Source of the DNA: Pararhodobacter zhoushanensis
Lineage (GTDB): Bacteria > Pseudomonadota > Alphaproteobacteria > Rhodobacterales > Rhodobacteraceae
Direction of reading: 5' to 3'
NCBI RefSeq assembly: GCF_025949695.1
Contig: NZ_JAPDFL010000001.1
Location: 1,801,501-1,865,500, forward strand
Length of the DNA: 64,000 bases
Made by a program: the position numbers and the translations under genes. This document shows, one piece after another, positions 35,510-44,409 of this stretch. The notes under the pieces were generated by a model. The model had not been told where the DNA came from and did not search any database. It worked only from the letters and a program-made list of their open reading frames with translations. Numbering within the stretch: position 1 is the stretch's first letter; the number at the start of each line of letters is the position of its first letter.

Positions 35510-36051
35510 TCAGCTGCCGCTGGCCGCGCGCGCCAGCGCCGGACGCAGGCGGCTTTCCACGATCTCATCGGTCAGCGGGCCGGCGTGGCGCATCAGGATA
35601 TTGCCCTCGCCGTCGATGACAAAGGTCTCGGGCAGGCCGACAACGCCCCAGTCCAGCCCCATCCGCGCGCGCGGGTCGGCCCCGATGGCGGCGTAGGGGT
35701 TGCCCAGTTCTTCAAGGAAATCCATCGCCCGGTCCGGCTCGTCGCGGTAATTGACCCCCAGCACGGTGATCCCTTCATGCGCGAGCGCCTCGACCACCGG
35801 TGCCTCGGCCCGGCAGGGCGGGCACCACGAGGCCCAGAAGTTCACCAGCACCACATCGCCCGAGCGCAGCATATCGTCGGTGAACAGCGGCTGGTCCTCC
35901 AGCGGTGCCAGCTCCACTGTCGGCGCCTGATGCCCGGCGCGGGCCGAGGGCAGGTCATCGCGGTCCTCGCGGAAATTGCCCACGGCGACGAAGGCGACGA
36001 AACCGGCCAGCAGCACGGGGGGAGGATCAGCAGGGGGTTGATTTTGGGCAT
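35510..36051 (-). CDS. ccmG: Thiol:disulfide interchange protein CcmG/DsbE (reading frame broken once)
   Basis: Membrane-anchored periplasmic thioredoxin-like protein that keeps apocytochrome c cysteines reduced. The active site is FWASWCPPCRAEAP, with the cis-Pro region VGLPETFVIDGEG. The correct start is ATG 36051 (MPKINPLLILP), but the frame breaks in a run of six C on the coding strand (36017-36022). Adding one C gives ILPPVLLAGFVAFVAVGNFRED, the missing anchor helix, for 180 residues. Its position after ccmD is conserved. Confidence 0.92.
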
Positions 36052-36052
36052 G

Positions 36053-36205
36053 TCAGACTCGGGTTACGCGCGCTTCAAGCGCGGCAAGGTCACGGCGAAC
36101 CCGGCGCGACCGCGCCCAGGTCCAGGTGATGAGCAGGGCCAGAAGCCCCAGCGAAACCGCGTAGGCCAGCAGCACCTCGGTGGCGTAGGTTCCAAGATCA
36201 GGCAT
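36053..36205 (-). CDS. ccmD: Heme exporter protein CcmD
   Basis: 50-residue single-helix membrane protein that helps release holo-CcmE from CcmABC. It reads MPDLGTYATEVLLAYAVSLG with a transmembrane helix to about residue 30 and a basic tail ARSRRVRRDL. The start overlaps the ccmC stop (ATGA), and ccmG follows after one base. Confidence 0.93.
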   Translation of the reverse strand: MPDLGTYATEVLLAYAVSLGLLALLITWTWARSRRVRRDLAALEARVTRV

Positions 36206-36939
36206 CAGGCACGGGCCCTTTCGCGGGTCATCAGGGCACGCGACCGGCGCGCGCGGATTTCGGTACGGGTGCCGGCCAGCACCAGCGCCACAAACAGAAG
36301 CACAAAGCCGATCATGCACAGATAGAGCGGACCCTTGTAGGACCAGTCCATCCGCGTGCCGGGCGCAACGCTGAGCGACGCGCCCTGATGCAGCCCTTGA
36401 TTCCAGAACAGCGCCGCATAGCGCGACAGCACGGCAAAGACCGAACCGACAAGGCACAGAACGGCGGTCAGATCAGCGGCGGTATCGGGGTCCTCGATCG
36501 CGGACCATAGCGCGATATAGCCGACATAGAACAGAAACAGGATCAGGAACGACGTCAGCCGCGGATCCCACGCCCACCACGTCCCCCACATCGGTTGACC
36601 CCAGATCGCCCCGGTGATCAGCGCGATCAGTGTCATCGTTGCGCCAATAGGCCCTGCGGCCTTGGCGGCCAGCGCGCTGACATGATGGCGGCGGATCAGC
36701 CAGATCAGCGAGGTGACCAGCATCATCGCCCAGGCATTGATCGCCATCAGGGCGGCGGGCACATGCAGGAAGATGATCTTGATCGTCGCGCCTTGGCGGT
36801 AGTCATCGGGTGTCAGGAAAAACCCCCAGTACAGACCCACCGCGATCAGCGCAGCCGCCAGCACGGCACTCACCGGCATAAGCCAGTTCGAGAGCCGCAT
36901 GAACTTGACCGGATTGGCGTATTCCCAGAGCGATGCCAT
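36205..36939 (-). CDS. ccmC: Heme exporter/handling protein CcmC
   Basis: 244-residue inner-membrane protein that presents heme to CcmE. Six helices are visible, with the diagnostic tryptophan-rich periplasmic motif WGTWWAWDPRLTS near residue 117, and heme-ligand histidines in FLHVPAALM (about 59) and LHQGAS (about 184). The gene has its own 52-base gap after ccmB and overlaps ccmD. Confidence 0.97.
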   Translation of the reverse strand: MASLWEYANPVKFMRLSNWLMPVSAVLAAALIAVGLYWGFFLTPDDYRQGATIKIIFLHVPAALMAINAWAMMLVTSLIWLIRRHHVSALAAKAAGPIGATMTLIALITGAIWGQPMWGTWWAWDPRLTSFLILFLFYVGYIALWSAIEDPDTAADLTAVLCLVGSVFAVLSRYAALFWNQGLHQGASLSVAPGTRMDWSYKGPLYLCMIGFVLLFVALVLAGTRTEIRARRSRALMTRERARA

Positions 36940-36991
36940 TCAATTTTCCTAATGCGTACGGGGTCGGGTCTCAAAACACAGCGGCGTGAAC

Positions 36992-37648
36992 CTAGCGCAG
37001 ATTGATGCGTAAAGCGAAGGCTGCGGCGAAGGGTAGCAGGGCGATGGACCCGGCGGTGATCCCGGCGAGCAGGACAAGCGGGGTGGTGGGGTCGAGGCCC
37101 TGCGCGGCGCGGGTCACGGCCTGCGCGCCAAACACCAGCGTTGGCATGTACATCGGCAGCACCAGCAGCGACAGCAGCAACCCGCCGCGCTTCAGCCCCA
37201 CGGTCAGCGCCGCGCCGAAGGCACCGATCATGCTGAGCGCGGGGGTGCCAAGGATCAGCGACAGCATCAGCGTGCCGTAGGCCGCGCCGGGCAGGTTCAG
37301 CAAGATGCCCAGAACCGGGGCGGCCAGGGCCAGCGGCAGGCCCGTCGTGCCCCAATGTGCCAGCGCCTTGACCGCCACCACCCCCTCAAGCGGGATCGGC
37401 GAGGTGGCGAGCAGATCGAGCGAGCCATCCTCATGATCCAGCGCGAACAGCCGGTCCAGCGAGAGCAGACAGGCCAGCAAAGCGCCGACCCACAAGATGC
37501 CGGGCGCGATGATCCCCAGCGTCACCGGGTCCGGCCCCACGCCCAAGGGTACCAGCACGGCAAGGATCAGAAAGAACCCCAGCCCCAGCCCAAAGCCGCC
37601 GCCCGCGCGGAACGCCAGTCGCAGGTCGCGGATCAGCAGCGCGATCAC
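36992..37648 (-). CDS. ccmB: Heme exporter permease CcmB
   Basis: 218-residue six-helix membrane subunit of the CcmAB ABC transporter. It starts at GTG 37648, overlapping the ccmA stop (GTGA). Typical stretches: [53 protein letters not shown] and the ending [12 protein letters not shown]. Confidence 0.95.
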   Translation of the reverse strand: MIALLIRDLRLAFRAGGGFGLGLGFFLILAVLVPLGVGPDPVTLGIIAPGILWVGALLACLLSLDRLFALDHEDGSLDLLATSPIPLEGVVAVKALAHWGTTGLPLALAAPVLGILLNLPGAAYGTLMLSLILGTPALSMIGAFGAALTVGLKRGGLLLSLLVLPMYMPTLVFGAQAVTRAAQGLDPTTPLVLLAGITAGSIALLPFAAAFALRINLR

Positions 37649-38262
37649 AGGAAGGCCTCGTCAAAACCCGGATCTACCGGCAGTGCCGCCTTGTAGGGTG
37701 CCAGTTCCAGCACCCGCGCCTCGGCCAGCCCCAGATCGATATGCGTCGCCATCAGCGCCGCGCCGCCCTGCGCCAGATGCCCGCGCACCACAGCAGCGAA
37801 CAGCGCGACCGACGCCGCATCCAGCGACACTGTCGGCTCATCGAGCACCCACAGCCACCGCCCGGTCACCAACAGCCGCGCTAGGCCCAGTCGCCGCTTT
37901 TGCCCGGCCGACAGGGTCTGCGCCGGACGCTCGGCCAGCTCGGTGAGGTTCATCGCCGCCAGCGCCGGGGCAATGTCCCGCTGCCCGTGGATCGCCGCCC
38001 AGAACGACAGATTCTCCGCCACGCTCAACACCGCCTTCAACCCGTCGGCATGCGCGCCGTAGGTCATCTGTTCGGGCGGACAGGAAATCTCGCCGCTCAG
38101 CGCCGGTTGCAACCCGGCCAGTGTGCGCAACAGCGTCGTCTTGCCCGAGCCGTTCGGCCCACGCAGCACCAGCGCCTCACCGCCCGCGACGGTGAAACTC
38201 ATCCCCTCGATCAGAGGCAGCCCGCCGCGGGCGCAGGCCAGATCCGTGACACGCATTTCCAT
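37645..38262 (-). CDS. ccmA: Heme exporter ATP-binding protein CcmA
   Basis: 205-residue ATPase that drives release of heme-loaded CcmE. ATG 38262 ([17 protein letters not shown]) is used; 38256 is also possible and a longer frame upstream is not supported. Walker A is [12 protein letters not shown], the signature [15 protein letters not shown], Walker [14 protein letters not shown] and the switch His in MATHIDLGL. First gene of the ccmABCDG-DUF1638 unit. Confidence 0.96.
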   Translation of the reverse strand: MEMRVTDLACARGGLPLIEGMSFTVAGGEALVLRGPNGSGKTTLLRTLAGLQPALSGEISCPPEQMTYGAHADGLKAVLSVAENLSFWAAIHGQRDIAPALAAMNLTELAERPAQTLSAGQKRRLGLARLLVTGRWLWVLDEPTVSLDAASVALFAAVVRGHLAQGGAALMATHIDLGLAEARVLELAPYKAALPVDPGFDEAFL

Positions 38263-38371
38263 GTCGCCCGTCCTAGCGCCTAAGCGCCTCGCCTGCAAAG
38301 AAAAGCCGCCGCCTGCGTCCCCGTGACCCAAGGCGCGCATTTTCTGTCGGAAAGTATCCACAGGAGGGGTT

Positions 38372-38430
38372 CAGGGGAGGGGCGTGCCCCCTCCCCTGGC
38401 GAGGGGGCTCGGGGGGCGAGCAGCCCCCCC
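38372..38430. repeat. Two GC-rich hairpins upstream of ccmA / after the GS gene
   Basis: Hairpin CAGGGGAGGGGC/GCCCCCTCCCCTG (38372-38398) and a second G/C-run hairpin at 38403-38430, just past the end of the leftward glutamine-synthetase operon. Likely terminator for that operon. Confidence 0.55.
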
Positions 38431-38435
38431 GATGC

Positions 38436-39797
38436 TCAGACGTTCATCAACAGATGCTCGCGCTCCCAAGGGCTGATCACCTGCTGGAATTCCTTGTACT
38501 CATGCCGCTTGACCGAGGCATAGAGCGCCACGAAATCCGGCCCCAGCACCTCGACCATCGCGTCATCGGCGACCAGCAGATCAATCGCGTCGCCCAGTGT
38601 CAGCGGCAGTTCATCCTCGCCCATATAGGCGTTGATGCGGCACTCAGGCCGGGGATCGGTGCGTTCCTTCAGGCCCAGATAGCCGCACGCAAGCGAGGCC
38701 GCGATGCCCAGATAGGGGTTGCAGTCCATGCCCGCGATGCGGTTCTCGACCCGGCGCGCTTCCGGCCCGGCGATGGGGACGCGCAGCCCGGTGGTGCGAT
38801 TGTCGCGGCCCCATTCCAGATTGATCGGCGCGGCAAAGTCGGGAACGTAGCGCCGGTAGCTGTTCACATAGGGTGCCAGCAGCGCGATGGCTGCGGGCAG
38901 GTGGTTCTGCATGCCCGCGATGAAATGCAGGAATTCCGGCGTTTCCGAGCCGTCGGCGGCGCTGAAGATGTTCTTGCCGGTCTTGATGTCCACCACCGAG
39001 TGGTGGATGTGCATCGCCGAGCCCGGCTCGCCCTCGATCGGCTTGGCCATGAAGGTGGCATAGCAATCATGGCGCAGCGCGGCTTCGCGGATCATCCGCT
39101 TGAAGAAAAAGATGTGGTCCGCCAGATCGACCGGGTTGCCATGGGCGAGGTTGATCTCGACCTGACCGGCACCGCCTTCCTGCAGGATGCCGTCGATCTC
39201 CAGCCCCATCGCCTCGGCGTAATCATAGATGTCGTCAATGACCTTGCCGTATTCATCCACCGCCGACATCGAATAGGCCTGTTTCGCGGCGGCCTTGCGT
39301 CCCGAGCGACCCATCGGCGGGACGATCGGCATGTTCGGGTCGGTGTTGCGGGCGACGAAGTAGAATTCCATCTCGGGCGCGACCACGGGTTTCCACCCTT
39401 CGGCCGCATAGAGGTTCAGGATGTGTTTCAGGACGTTGCGCGGTGCGGTCGGCACCGGTTCGCCCTTTTGGTTCATCGCGTCGTGGATCACCTGCAAGGT
39501 GATGTCGTTGGTCCAGGGCGCGGCGGTCGTGGTGCTCATGTCGGGCACCAGCGTCATGTCGGGCTCTTTGTATTCCTCATCGCCGCCGGGTGCGTTTGCC
39601 CATTCGCCGGTGATGGTCTGCAGGAAGATCGAGGTCGGCAGATAGAAATGCGTCTGCTTGTCGAATTTGAAGGCAGGCATCGCCTTGCCGCGCGCGACAC
39701 CGGCGATGTCGGGCAGAATGCATTCGACCTCATCCAGCCGCCGCCCGGCCAGAAAGTCACGGGCCGCTTCGGGGATCTTGCTGGTCCAGTTGGTCAT
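38436..39797 (-). CDS. Glutamine synthetase family ligase (gamma-glutamyl-amine synthetase type), copy 1
   Basis: 453 residues from ATG 39797 (AAGGA upstream). The catalytic GS fold is complete: VAPEMEFYFVARN (first metal-binding Glu), EGGAGQVEINLAHG, AMHIHHSVVD (ATP/metal loop) and NRTTGLRVPIAGPEARRVENRIAGMDCNPYLGIAASL. It lacks the adenylylation tyrosine region of GlnA, so it is not the housekeeping enzyme. Such proteins (PuuA, GlnT-like) join glutamate to an amine. Last gene of the operon with a second paralogue, an amidotransferase and an ABC importer. Confidence 0.88.
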   Translation of the reverse strand: MTNWTSKIPEAARDFLAGRRLDEVECILPDIAGVARGKAMPAFKFDKQTHFYLPTSIFLQTITGEWANAPGGDEEYKEPDMTLVPDMSTTTAAPWTNDITLQVIHDAMNQKGEPVPTAPRNVLKHILNLYAAEGWKPVVAPEMEFYFVARNTDPNMPIVPPMGRSGRKAAAKQAYSMSAVDEYGKVIDDIYDYAEAMGLEIDGILQEGGAGQVEINLAHGNPVDLADHIFFFKRMIREAALRHDCYATFMAKPIEGEPGSAMHIHHSVVDIKTGKNIFSAADGSETPEFLHFIAGMQNHLPAAIALLAPYVNSYRRYVPDFAAPINLEWGRDNRTTGLRVPIAGPEARRVENRIAGMDCNPYLGIAASLACGYLGLKERTDPRPECRINAYMGEDELPLTLGDAIDLLVADDAMVEVLGPDFVALYASVKRHEYKEFQQVISPWEREHLLMNV

Positions 39798-39819
39798 GGG
39801 AAATATCCTTGGTGCTCGG

Positions 39820-40509
39820 TTACGAGACAGCGTGGGGAACGGCAGCTTTGAAGAAACCGGCGATCTGGTCGGCAATCGCCGCGCTGTCCAGCGGCGTGCC
39901 CAGTTTCGCGCGGGCCTCGGCCAGCAGTGCATCGGGTACAACACCGCGGCCGCGCGTTTCGATCAGCGCGCCGACGAAGGCGTCGCCGAATTCCGGGTGC
40001 GCCTGTACGGAATAGCCGGTCTTGCCATAGGCAAGCCCCGCGTATTGGCAGAACGGTGACGAGGCGATGGGCACGGCACCCGGCGGCAGTTCGACGACCT
40101 GATCCTGATGCCAGGCGTTCAGGGTCAGGGTCTGGCCGCCGAAATCATAGGTGGTCGGACCGGCAGACCAGCCGTCCTTGTATTTCTCCACCTTGCCGCC
40201 CAGGGCCTGCGCCATGATCTGATGGCCAAAGCACACGCCGGCCACCGGCACACCCGCCGCAAAGGCATCACGGATGAACTGTTCGAGCGGCGCGATGAAC
40301 GGGTGGTCCTCATAGGCGCCATGCTTCGAGCCGGTGATCAGCCAGCCGTCGCAGTCGTGGACGCTGCCGGGGAATTCCATCCCCAGCACGCGGTAGCGGG
40401 CGAAATCAAAGCCGTGTCCGGCCAGCAGGGTTTCGAACATGTCGGGGTATTGGCCCAGATGCTCAAGCCCTTCGGGCGCGTCGCCGGTTTGCAGAATTCC
40501 GATTTTCAT
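39820..40509 (-). CDS. Class I glutamine amidotransferase-like hydrolase
   Basis: 229-residue cytoplasmic protein. The nucleophile elbow is GVPVAGVCFGHQIMAQALGG, and the His/Glu pair is in YSVQAHPEFGD, so the catalytic triad is complete. It resembles GuaA-type standalone amidotransferases more than PuuD. Between two GS-like ligases, it is well placed to cleave a gamma-glutamyl bond and release the processed amine product; this is inference. Confidence 0.87.
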   Translation of the reverse strand: MKIGILQTGDAPEGLEHLGQYPDMFETLLAGHGFDFARYRVLGMEFPGSVHDCDGWLITGSKHGAYEDHPFIAPLEQFIRDAFAAGVPVAGVCFGHQIMAQALGGKVEKYKDGWSAGPTTYDFGGQTLTLNAWHQDQVVELPPGAVPIASSPFCQYAGLAYGKTGYSVQAHPEFGDAFVGALIETRGRGVVPDALLAEARAKLGTPLDSAAIADQIAGFFKAAVPHAVS

Positions 40510-40516
40510 GTCTGCC

Positions 40517-41851
40517 TCAGACGGTGTCGATATAGAGATCGAGGATTTCCTCGGGCGACAGCTCGGCCATGTAGTGGATCTCTTGCCGTTTTGTCCGAAC
40601 GAGGTTGTCGATCAGGAGCGGCGCAAAGATGCGTTTCATGTCGGGGCTGTTTTCAAAGGCGTCCAGCGCATCCTGCCACGTTGTCGGCATCTGCGGAAGA
40701 TCGAGTTGATAGGCATTGCCGGTAATGGGCGGCGGCGGGGTCAGTTCGTCCTCGATCCCGATCAGCGCTGCGCCCAGAACGCCCGCCATCATCAGATAGG
40801 GGTTGATGTCCCCCCCGGCCACGCGGTGTTCGATGCGCCGCGCTTTCAGGCTGCCCGACGGGATACGCAGCGCCGCCGTACGGTTCTCATAGGCCCATGC
40901 GATGCCGCTGGGGGCGTGGGCTTCGGGCACCAGACGGTCATAGCTGTTGGCATGCGGGGCCAGCAGCAATGTCGTGCCAGCCATCGCTTTCAGGCACCCG
41001 GCCACCGCGTTGTGCAACAGGGGCGAGCCGCCATGCGTGCCGTCGCCGAACTGGTTGACGCCGTCTTCATCGGTGATCGAGAAATGCATGTGCATGCCGT
41101 TGCCCGGCCAGTCTTCATAGGGTTTGGCCATGAAACTGGCGGCAAAGCCATGTTTGCGGGCCAATCCGCGCACCAGCATCTTGAACAGCCAGGTGTCATC
41201 CGCAATCTTGAGCACGTCGTTCGAGTGCAAGAGGTTCACCTCGAACTGGCCCGGCCCGGCCTCGGAAATCGCGGTGTCGGCGTCGATGTCCATCGCTTCG
41301 CAGGCGTCGTAAAGATCGGTAAAGAACCGGTCGAACGCATCGAGCGCGCGCAGCGCCAGCGTATCAGCGCCGGGGCGGCGTTTGCCCGAGCGGGGCGAGG
41401 GCGGCACGCGGAACTCGCGGCCCGAATCGTCGATCAGGTAGAATTCCAGCTCGGTCGCGCAGACCGGATACAGGCCGCGCGCATGGAATTTGCGCACCAC
41501 ATCGGCCAGCGCATGACGCGGATCGCCCGCATAGGGCGTGCCGTTGTCGTGGAACATCCAGATCGGCAGCAATGCTGTCGGGGCCTCAAGCCAGGGCATC
41601 GGCAGGAAGCCGCGGCCGGTGGGCTTGAGGACACCATCGGCGTCGCCAGAGTCAAACACCAGCGGGCTGTTCTCAATATCCTCGCCCCAGATGTCGAGGT
41701 TCATCACCGAGAAGGGAAAGCGCGTGCCTTCCTTGACCAGCTTGTCGGCGAACCTGACAGGGATGCGTTTGCCGCGGGCCTGACCGTTCAGATCGACTGC
41801 GGCAACGCGGATGGTTTTAACGTCGGAGTGATGGCGGAGCCAATCACGCAT
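40517..41851 (-). CDS. Glutamine synthetase family ligase, copy 2
   Basis: 444 residues. GS motifs: VCATELEFYLIDDSG, EAGPGQFEVNLLHSN, NGMHMHFSITDEDG, and NRTAALRIPSGSLKARRIEHRVAGGDINPYLMMAGVL. The N terminus VKTIRVAAVDLNGQARGKRIP is a PuuA/GlnT-like beta-grasp. It differs strongly from copy 1, so the two probably use different amines or work in sequence. It starts 3 bases after the upstream permease gene. Confidence 0.87.
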   Translation of the reverse strand: MRDWLRHHSDVKTIRVAAVDLNGQARGKRIPVRFADKLVKEGTRFPFSVMNLDIWGEDIENSPLVFDSGDADGVLKPTGRGFLPMPWLEAPTALLPIWMFHDNGTPYAGDPRHALADVVRKFHARGLYPVCATELEFYLIDDSGREFRVPPSPRSGKRRPGADTLALRALDAFDRFFTDLYDACEAMDIDADTAISEAGPGQFEVNLLHSNDVLKIADDTWLFKMLVRGLARKHGFAASFMAKPYEDWPGNGMHMHFSITDEDGVNQFGDGTHGGSPLLHNAVAGCLKAMAGTTLLLAPHANSYDRLVPEAHAPSGIAWAYENRTAALRIPSGSLKARRIEHRVAGGDINPYLMMAGVLGAALIGIEDELTPPPPITGNAYQLDLPQMPTTWQDALDAFENSPDMKRIFAPLLIDNLVRTKRQEIHYMAELSPEEILDLYIDTV

Positions 41852-41854
41852 AGA

Positions 41855-42706
41855 TCACCTGATATAGTGCGGTTTGAACCGGAGCCGGGCACGCGCCGCC
41901 CGCGGTAGATGCCGGTTCAACCGCCGATTGACCACGCCGAAACCCCCGATCAGCGCCAGAGTCATGAGGACAAAGTAGAGCCCCACGATCGGATAAGCGA
42001 TGAACGGGTTGAAGGTCTGCGCGGCAAAATAGTTCGCGTAATAGAGAGCGTCCCCCATCTGTTGCCAGGCGGGAAAGGCCGAGAAGAACACCAATGTCGT
42101 GGCGTGCAGCAGAAAGATAGCCTCGTTCGTGTAGCTGGGCCATGCCAGCCGCAGCATCGTTGGCCATGTGACACGGCGGAACTTGGTCCAGCCGGTCAGG
42201 CCGTAGGCATCGGCGGCCTCAAGATCACCCTTGGGCACGGATTTGAGCGCGCCGTGGAAGATTTCGGCGGTATAGGCCGAGGTGTTGAGAAACAGCACAA
42301 ACAGCGCCCCGGCCCAGGCGCGGGTCATCCATTGGGTGTCCAGCGTGATCGGGCCAATCTCGATGCCCGCGCGTGGCAGCAGCACCAGCGCTTCGTAGAC
42401 AAAGAAGAACTGCACAAACAGCGGCGAGCCGCGGAAGATAAAGACAAAGGCTTCGGCAGGAGAGCGCAGCCAGCGGGTCTGGCTGCTTTTGGCCAGCGCA
42501 ATGGCGGTGGCCAGAAAGAAGCCGAAGAACAGCGCCAGCGCGGCCAGATACACGTTCCACACCAGACCCGAGGCGATCAGGAACACCTGATCGCACACGT
42601 TGATCTCCAGCCCGCGCGGCAGCAGCCGGTCGCCAAAGTCACGACCCAGCGAGCGCAGGATCAGACCGTGGAAACTTTCGGCGCAGGTGGCGAAATCGAC
42701 GCTCAT
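41855..42706 (-). CDS. Polar amino acid-type ABC transporter permease (HisM-like)
   Basis: 283-residue membrane subunit with five or six helices. The His/Glu/Gln/Arg/opine family pattern FIFRGSPLFVQFFFVYEALVLL, then AYTAEIFHGALKSVPKGDLEAADAYGLTGWTKFRRVTWP, is the EAA loop contacting the ATPase. The start overlaps the partner permease by ATGA. The periplasmic N-terminal insertion has two cysteines (CAES, NVCDQ) that may pair. Confidence 0.9.
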   Translation of the reverse strand: MSVDFATCAESFHGLILRSLGRDFGDRLLPRGLEINVCDQVFLIASGLVWNVYLAALALFFGFFLATAIALAKSSQTRWLRSPAEAFVFIFRGSPLFVQFFFVYEALVLLPRAGIEIGPITLDTQWMTRAWAGALFVLFLNTSAYTAEIFHGALKSVPKGDLEAADAYGLTGWTKFRRVTWPTMLRLAWPSYTNEAIFLLHATTLVFFSAFPAWQQMGDALYYANYFAAQTFNPFIAYPIVGLYFVLMTLALIGGFGVVNRRLNRHLPRAARARLRFKPHYIR

Positions 42707-43584
42707 ATCGCAGCCTTTCGCTGGGCTTCACCGCCTGCGGTGGCTTGCCCGTGGTTGAGCTTGCGCATCAGCCGGTCAAAGCCGCGCTGGCTGACCCATG
42801 TGAGCGTCAGGTAAAACACCAGCACCCCAAGGAAGTACCACACACGCCAGTCGGGGTGGGTATAGGCGTAATGCCCGGTCTTCTGCCCGCCCAACTCGCG
42901 CGCCCAGAACACGACATCCTGAATGCCGAGCAGGAACAGCAGCGGCGTCGCCTTGGTCAGGATCATCCACAGGTTCGACAGGCCGGGCAGGGCGTAGACC
43001 CACATTTGGGGCAACAGGATGCGGCGGAAGGTCTGGCGGCGGGTCATGCCGTAAGCCTCGCCCGTCTCAAGCTGCGCGCGGGGTACGGCATTCATCGCGC
43101 CGTTCAGCGTGTTGGCGGCGAAAGCGCCGAACACCAACGCGAAGGCAAACAACGCCAGCGAGAAACCCCAGACGTTGTGAACCCAAAGCGGATCGGTGGC
43201 CAAGGGCATCTTGGCTGCCGCGCAAACGATGAAATCATTGCCCTGCCGCACCGGTTGGTCCCAGTCGGGGCACAGAATGCGGTGGCGGGCGTATTCGACG
43301 CCTTGGTCAATCGCGAAGGGGACGAAGAGAAAAAAGATGATGTCGGGCACGCCGCGCACCATCGACACATAGATCGTGCCGATGCCCTTGAGCAGCAGAT
43401 TGCCCGAGCGCACGGCAAGGGCGCCGAGAAAGCCCATGCCCAAAGCCAGAGGGGCGGCCAGTGCCAGCAAGAGAAGCACCACCAGAACCGACCGATACAA
43501 CGCGAAATGCGAGCCGGTGGTCAGGTAGCAGGCCATCCATTGCCATTGCGGCAGGGTGGCAGGGTCTGAGCAAAACGCGAACAT
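42703..43584 (-). CDS. Polar amino acid-type ABC transporter permease (HisQ-like)
   Basis: 293-residue partner permease. Helices begin at about 32 (LVVLLLLALAAPLALGMGFLG); the conserved IYVSMVRGVPDIIFFLFVPFAIDQG and the EAA loop NGAMNAVPRAQLETGEAYGMTRRQTFRRILLPQ are present. A long periplasmic insertion (about 95-140) is characteristic of the opine/octopine branch. It is 53 bases downstream of the binding-protein gene. Confidence 0.9.
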   Translation of the reverse strand: MFAFCSDPATLPQWQWMACYLTTGSHFALYRSVLVVLLLLALAAPLALGMGFLGALAVRSGNLLLKGIGTIYVSMVRGVPDIIFFLFVPFAIDQGVEYARHRILCPDWDQPVRQGNDFIVCAAAKMPLATDPLWVHNVWGFSLALFAFALVFGAFAANTLNGAMNAVPRAQLETGEAYGMTRRQTFRRILLPQMWVYALPGLSNLWMILTKATPLLFLLGIQDVVFWARELGGQKTGHYAYTHPDWRVWYFLGVLVFYLTLTWVSQRGFDRLMRKLNHGQATAGGEAQRKAAI

Positions 43585-43637
43585 GCGACACCGGGGGTTG
43601 GCCCCCCGATGCAGAATCAGGGGGCCGGATTGTCAGA

Positions 43638-44372
43638 TCATTCGAAGACATCGACCTCGTCGCCGAACCACTGCACCAGCAGGGCGTTCAGCGAACCGTC
43701 GGCTTTCATCGAATCGATCGCCGCATCAAAGGTGGCGCGCAGCTCGGTGTCGGACTGGCGCAGACCGATCGACACGCCGGCACCCGGAGGGGTCACGTTG
43801 GCCAGGAATTCCAGCTCGCCGTTCGATTCCTCGACATAGGTGACCAGAAAGTCGCGGTCAGCCAGAACCGCATCGGCGGTGCCGTTGCGCACGGCGGCGA
43901 TGGTTTCATCGGCGGTCGGGAATTCGATCAGCGTCGCCGAGGTGTCGGAAACCATGCTGGCTTGCATCGTGTTCGACTGCGCGGCAATCACCCCATCTTC
44001 CATCACCGACATATCGGTGCCGGCCAGCGCCATATAGGCCGACGGGTCGGGCAGCTTGTAGGCCTGGCTGAAGGCGATGACCTCGGCGCGGGCCTCGGTG
44101 GCGTTCATGCCGGCCATGATGACATCATAGTTGCCGCCAACAAGGTTCGGGATGATCGAGTCCCAGTCGTTTTGCACCCACTCGCAGGTCAGCTGGGCGC
44201 GGGCGCACAGTTCATTGCCCAGATCGATCTCGAACCCGACCAGCTGGTTGGATTCGTCAAGGTAGTTATACGGAGGGTAGGCGCCCTCGGTGCCAAGACG
44301 GGTCACGGTCTGGGCCATCGCGGTGGACGAGCCAAGCGCGAGAAGGGCAGCGGTAAGAACGAGTTTTTTCAT
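43638..44372 (-). CDS. Polar amino acid-type periplasmic binding protein
   Basis: 244 residues from ATG 44372. Signal peptide MKKLVLTAALLALGSSTAMA, then the SBP_bac_3 fold with VTRLGTEGAYPPYNYLDESNQLVGFEIDLGNELCARAQLTCEW, IIPNLVGGNYDVIMAGMNATEARAEVIAFSQAY and the C-terminal MKADGSLNALLVQWFG. Two cysteines (CARAQLTC) form the short loop disulfide known in HisJ and ArgT. The ligand could be a basic amino acid, opine or polyamine-like amine. Confidence 0.92.
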   Translation of the reverse strand: MKKLVLTAALLALGSSTAMAQTVTRLGTEGAYPPYNYLDESNQLVGFEIDLGNELCARAQLTCEWVQNDWDSIIPNLVGGNYDVIMAGMNATEARAEVIAFSQAYKLPDPSAYMALAGTDMSVMEDGVIAAQSNTMQASMVSDTSATLIEFPTADETIAAVRNGTADAVLADRDFLVTYVEESNGELEFLANVTPPGAGVSIGLRQSDTELRATFDAAIDSMKADGSLNALLVQWFGDEVDVFE

Positions 44373-44409
44373 GGGATTTTCCCTTTGTTGGACTTGGGTT
44401 CTTATTGCC

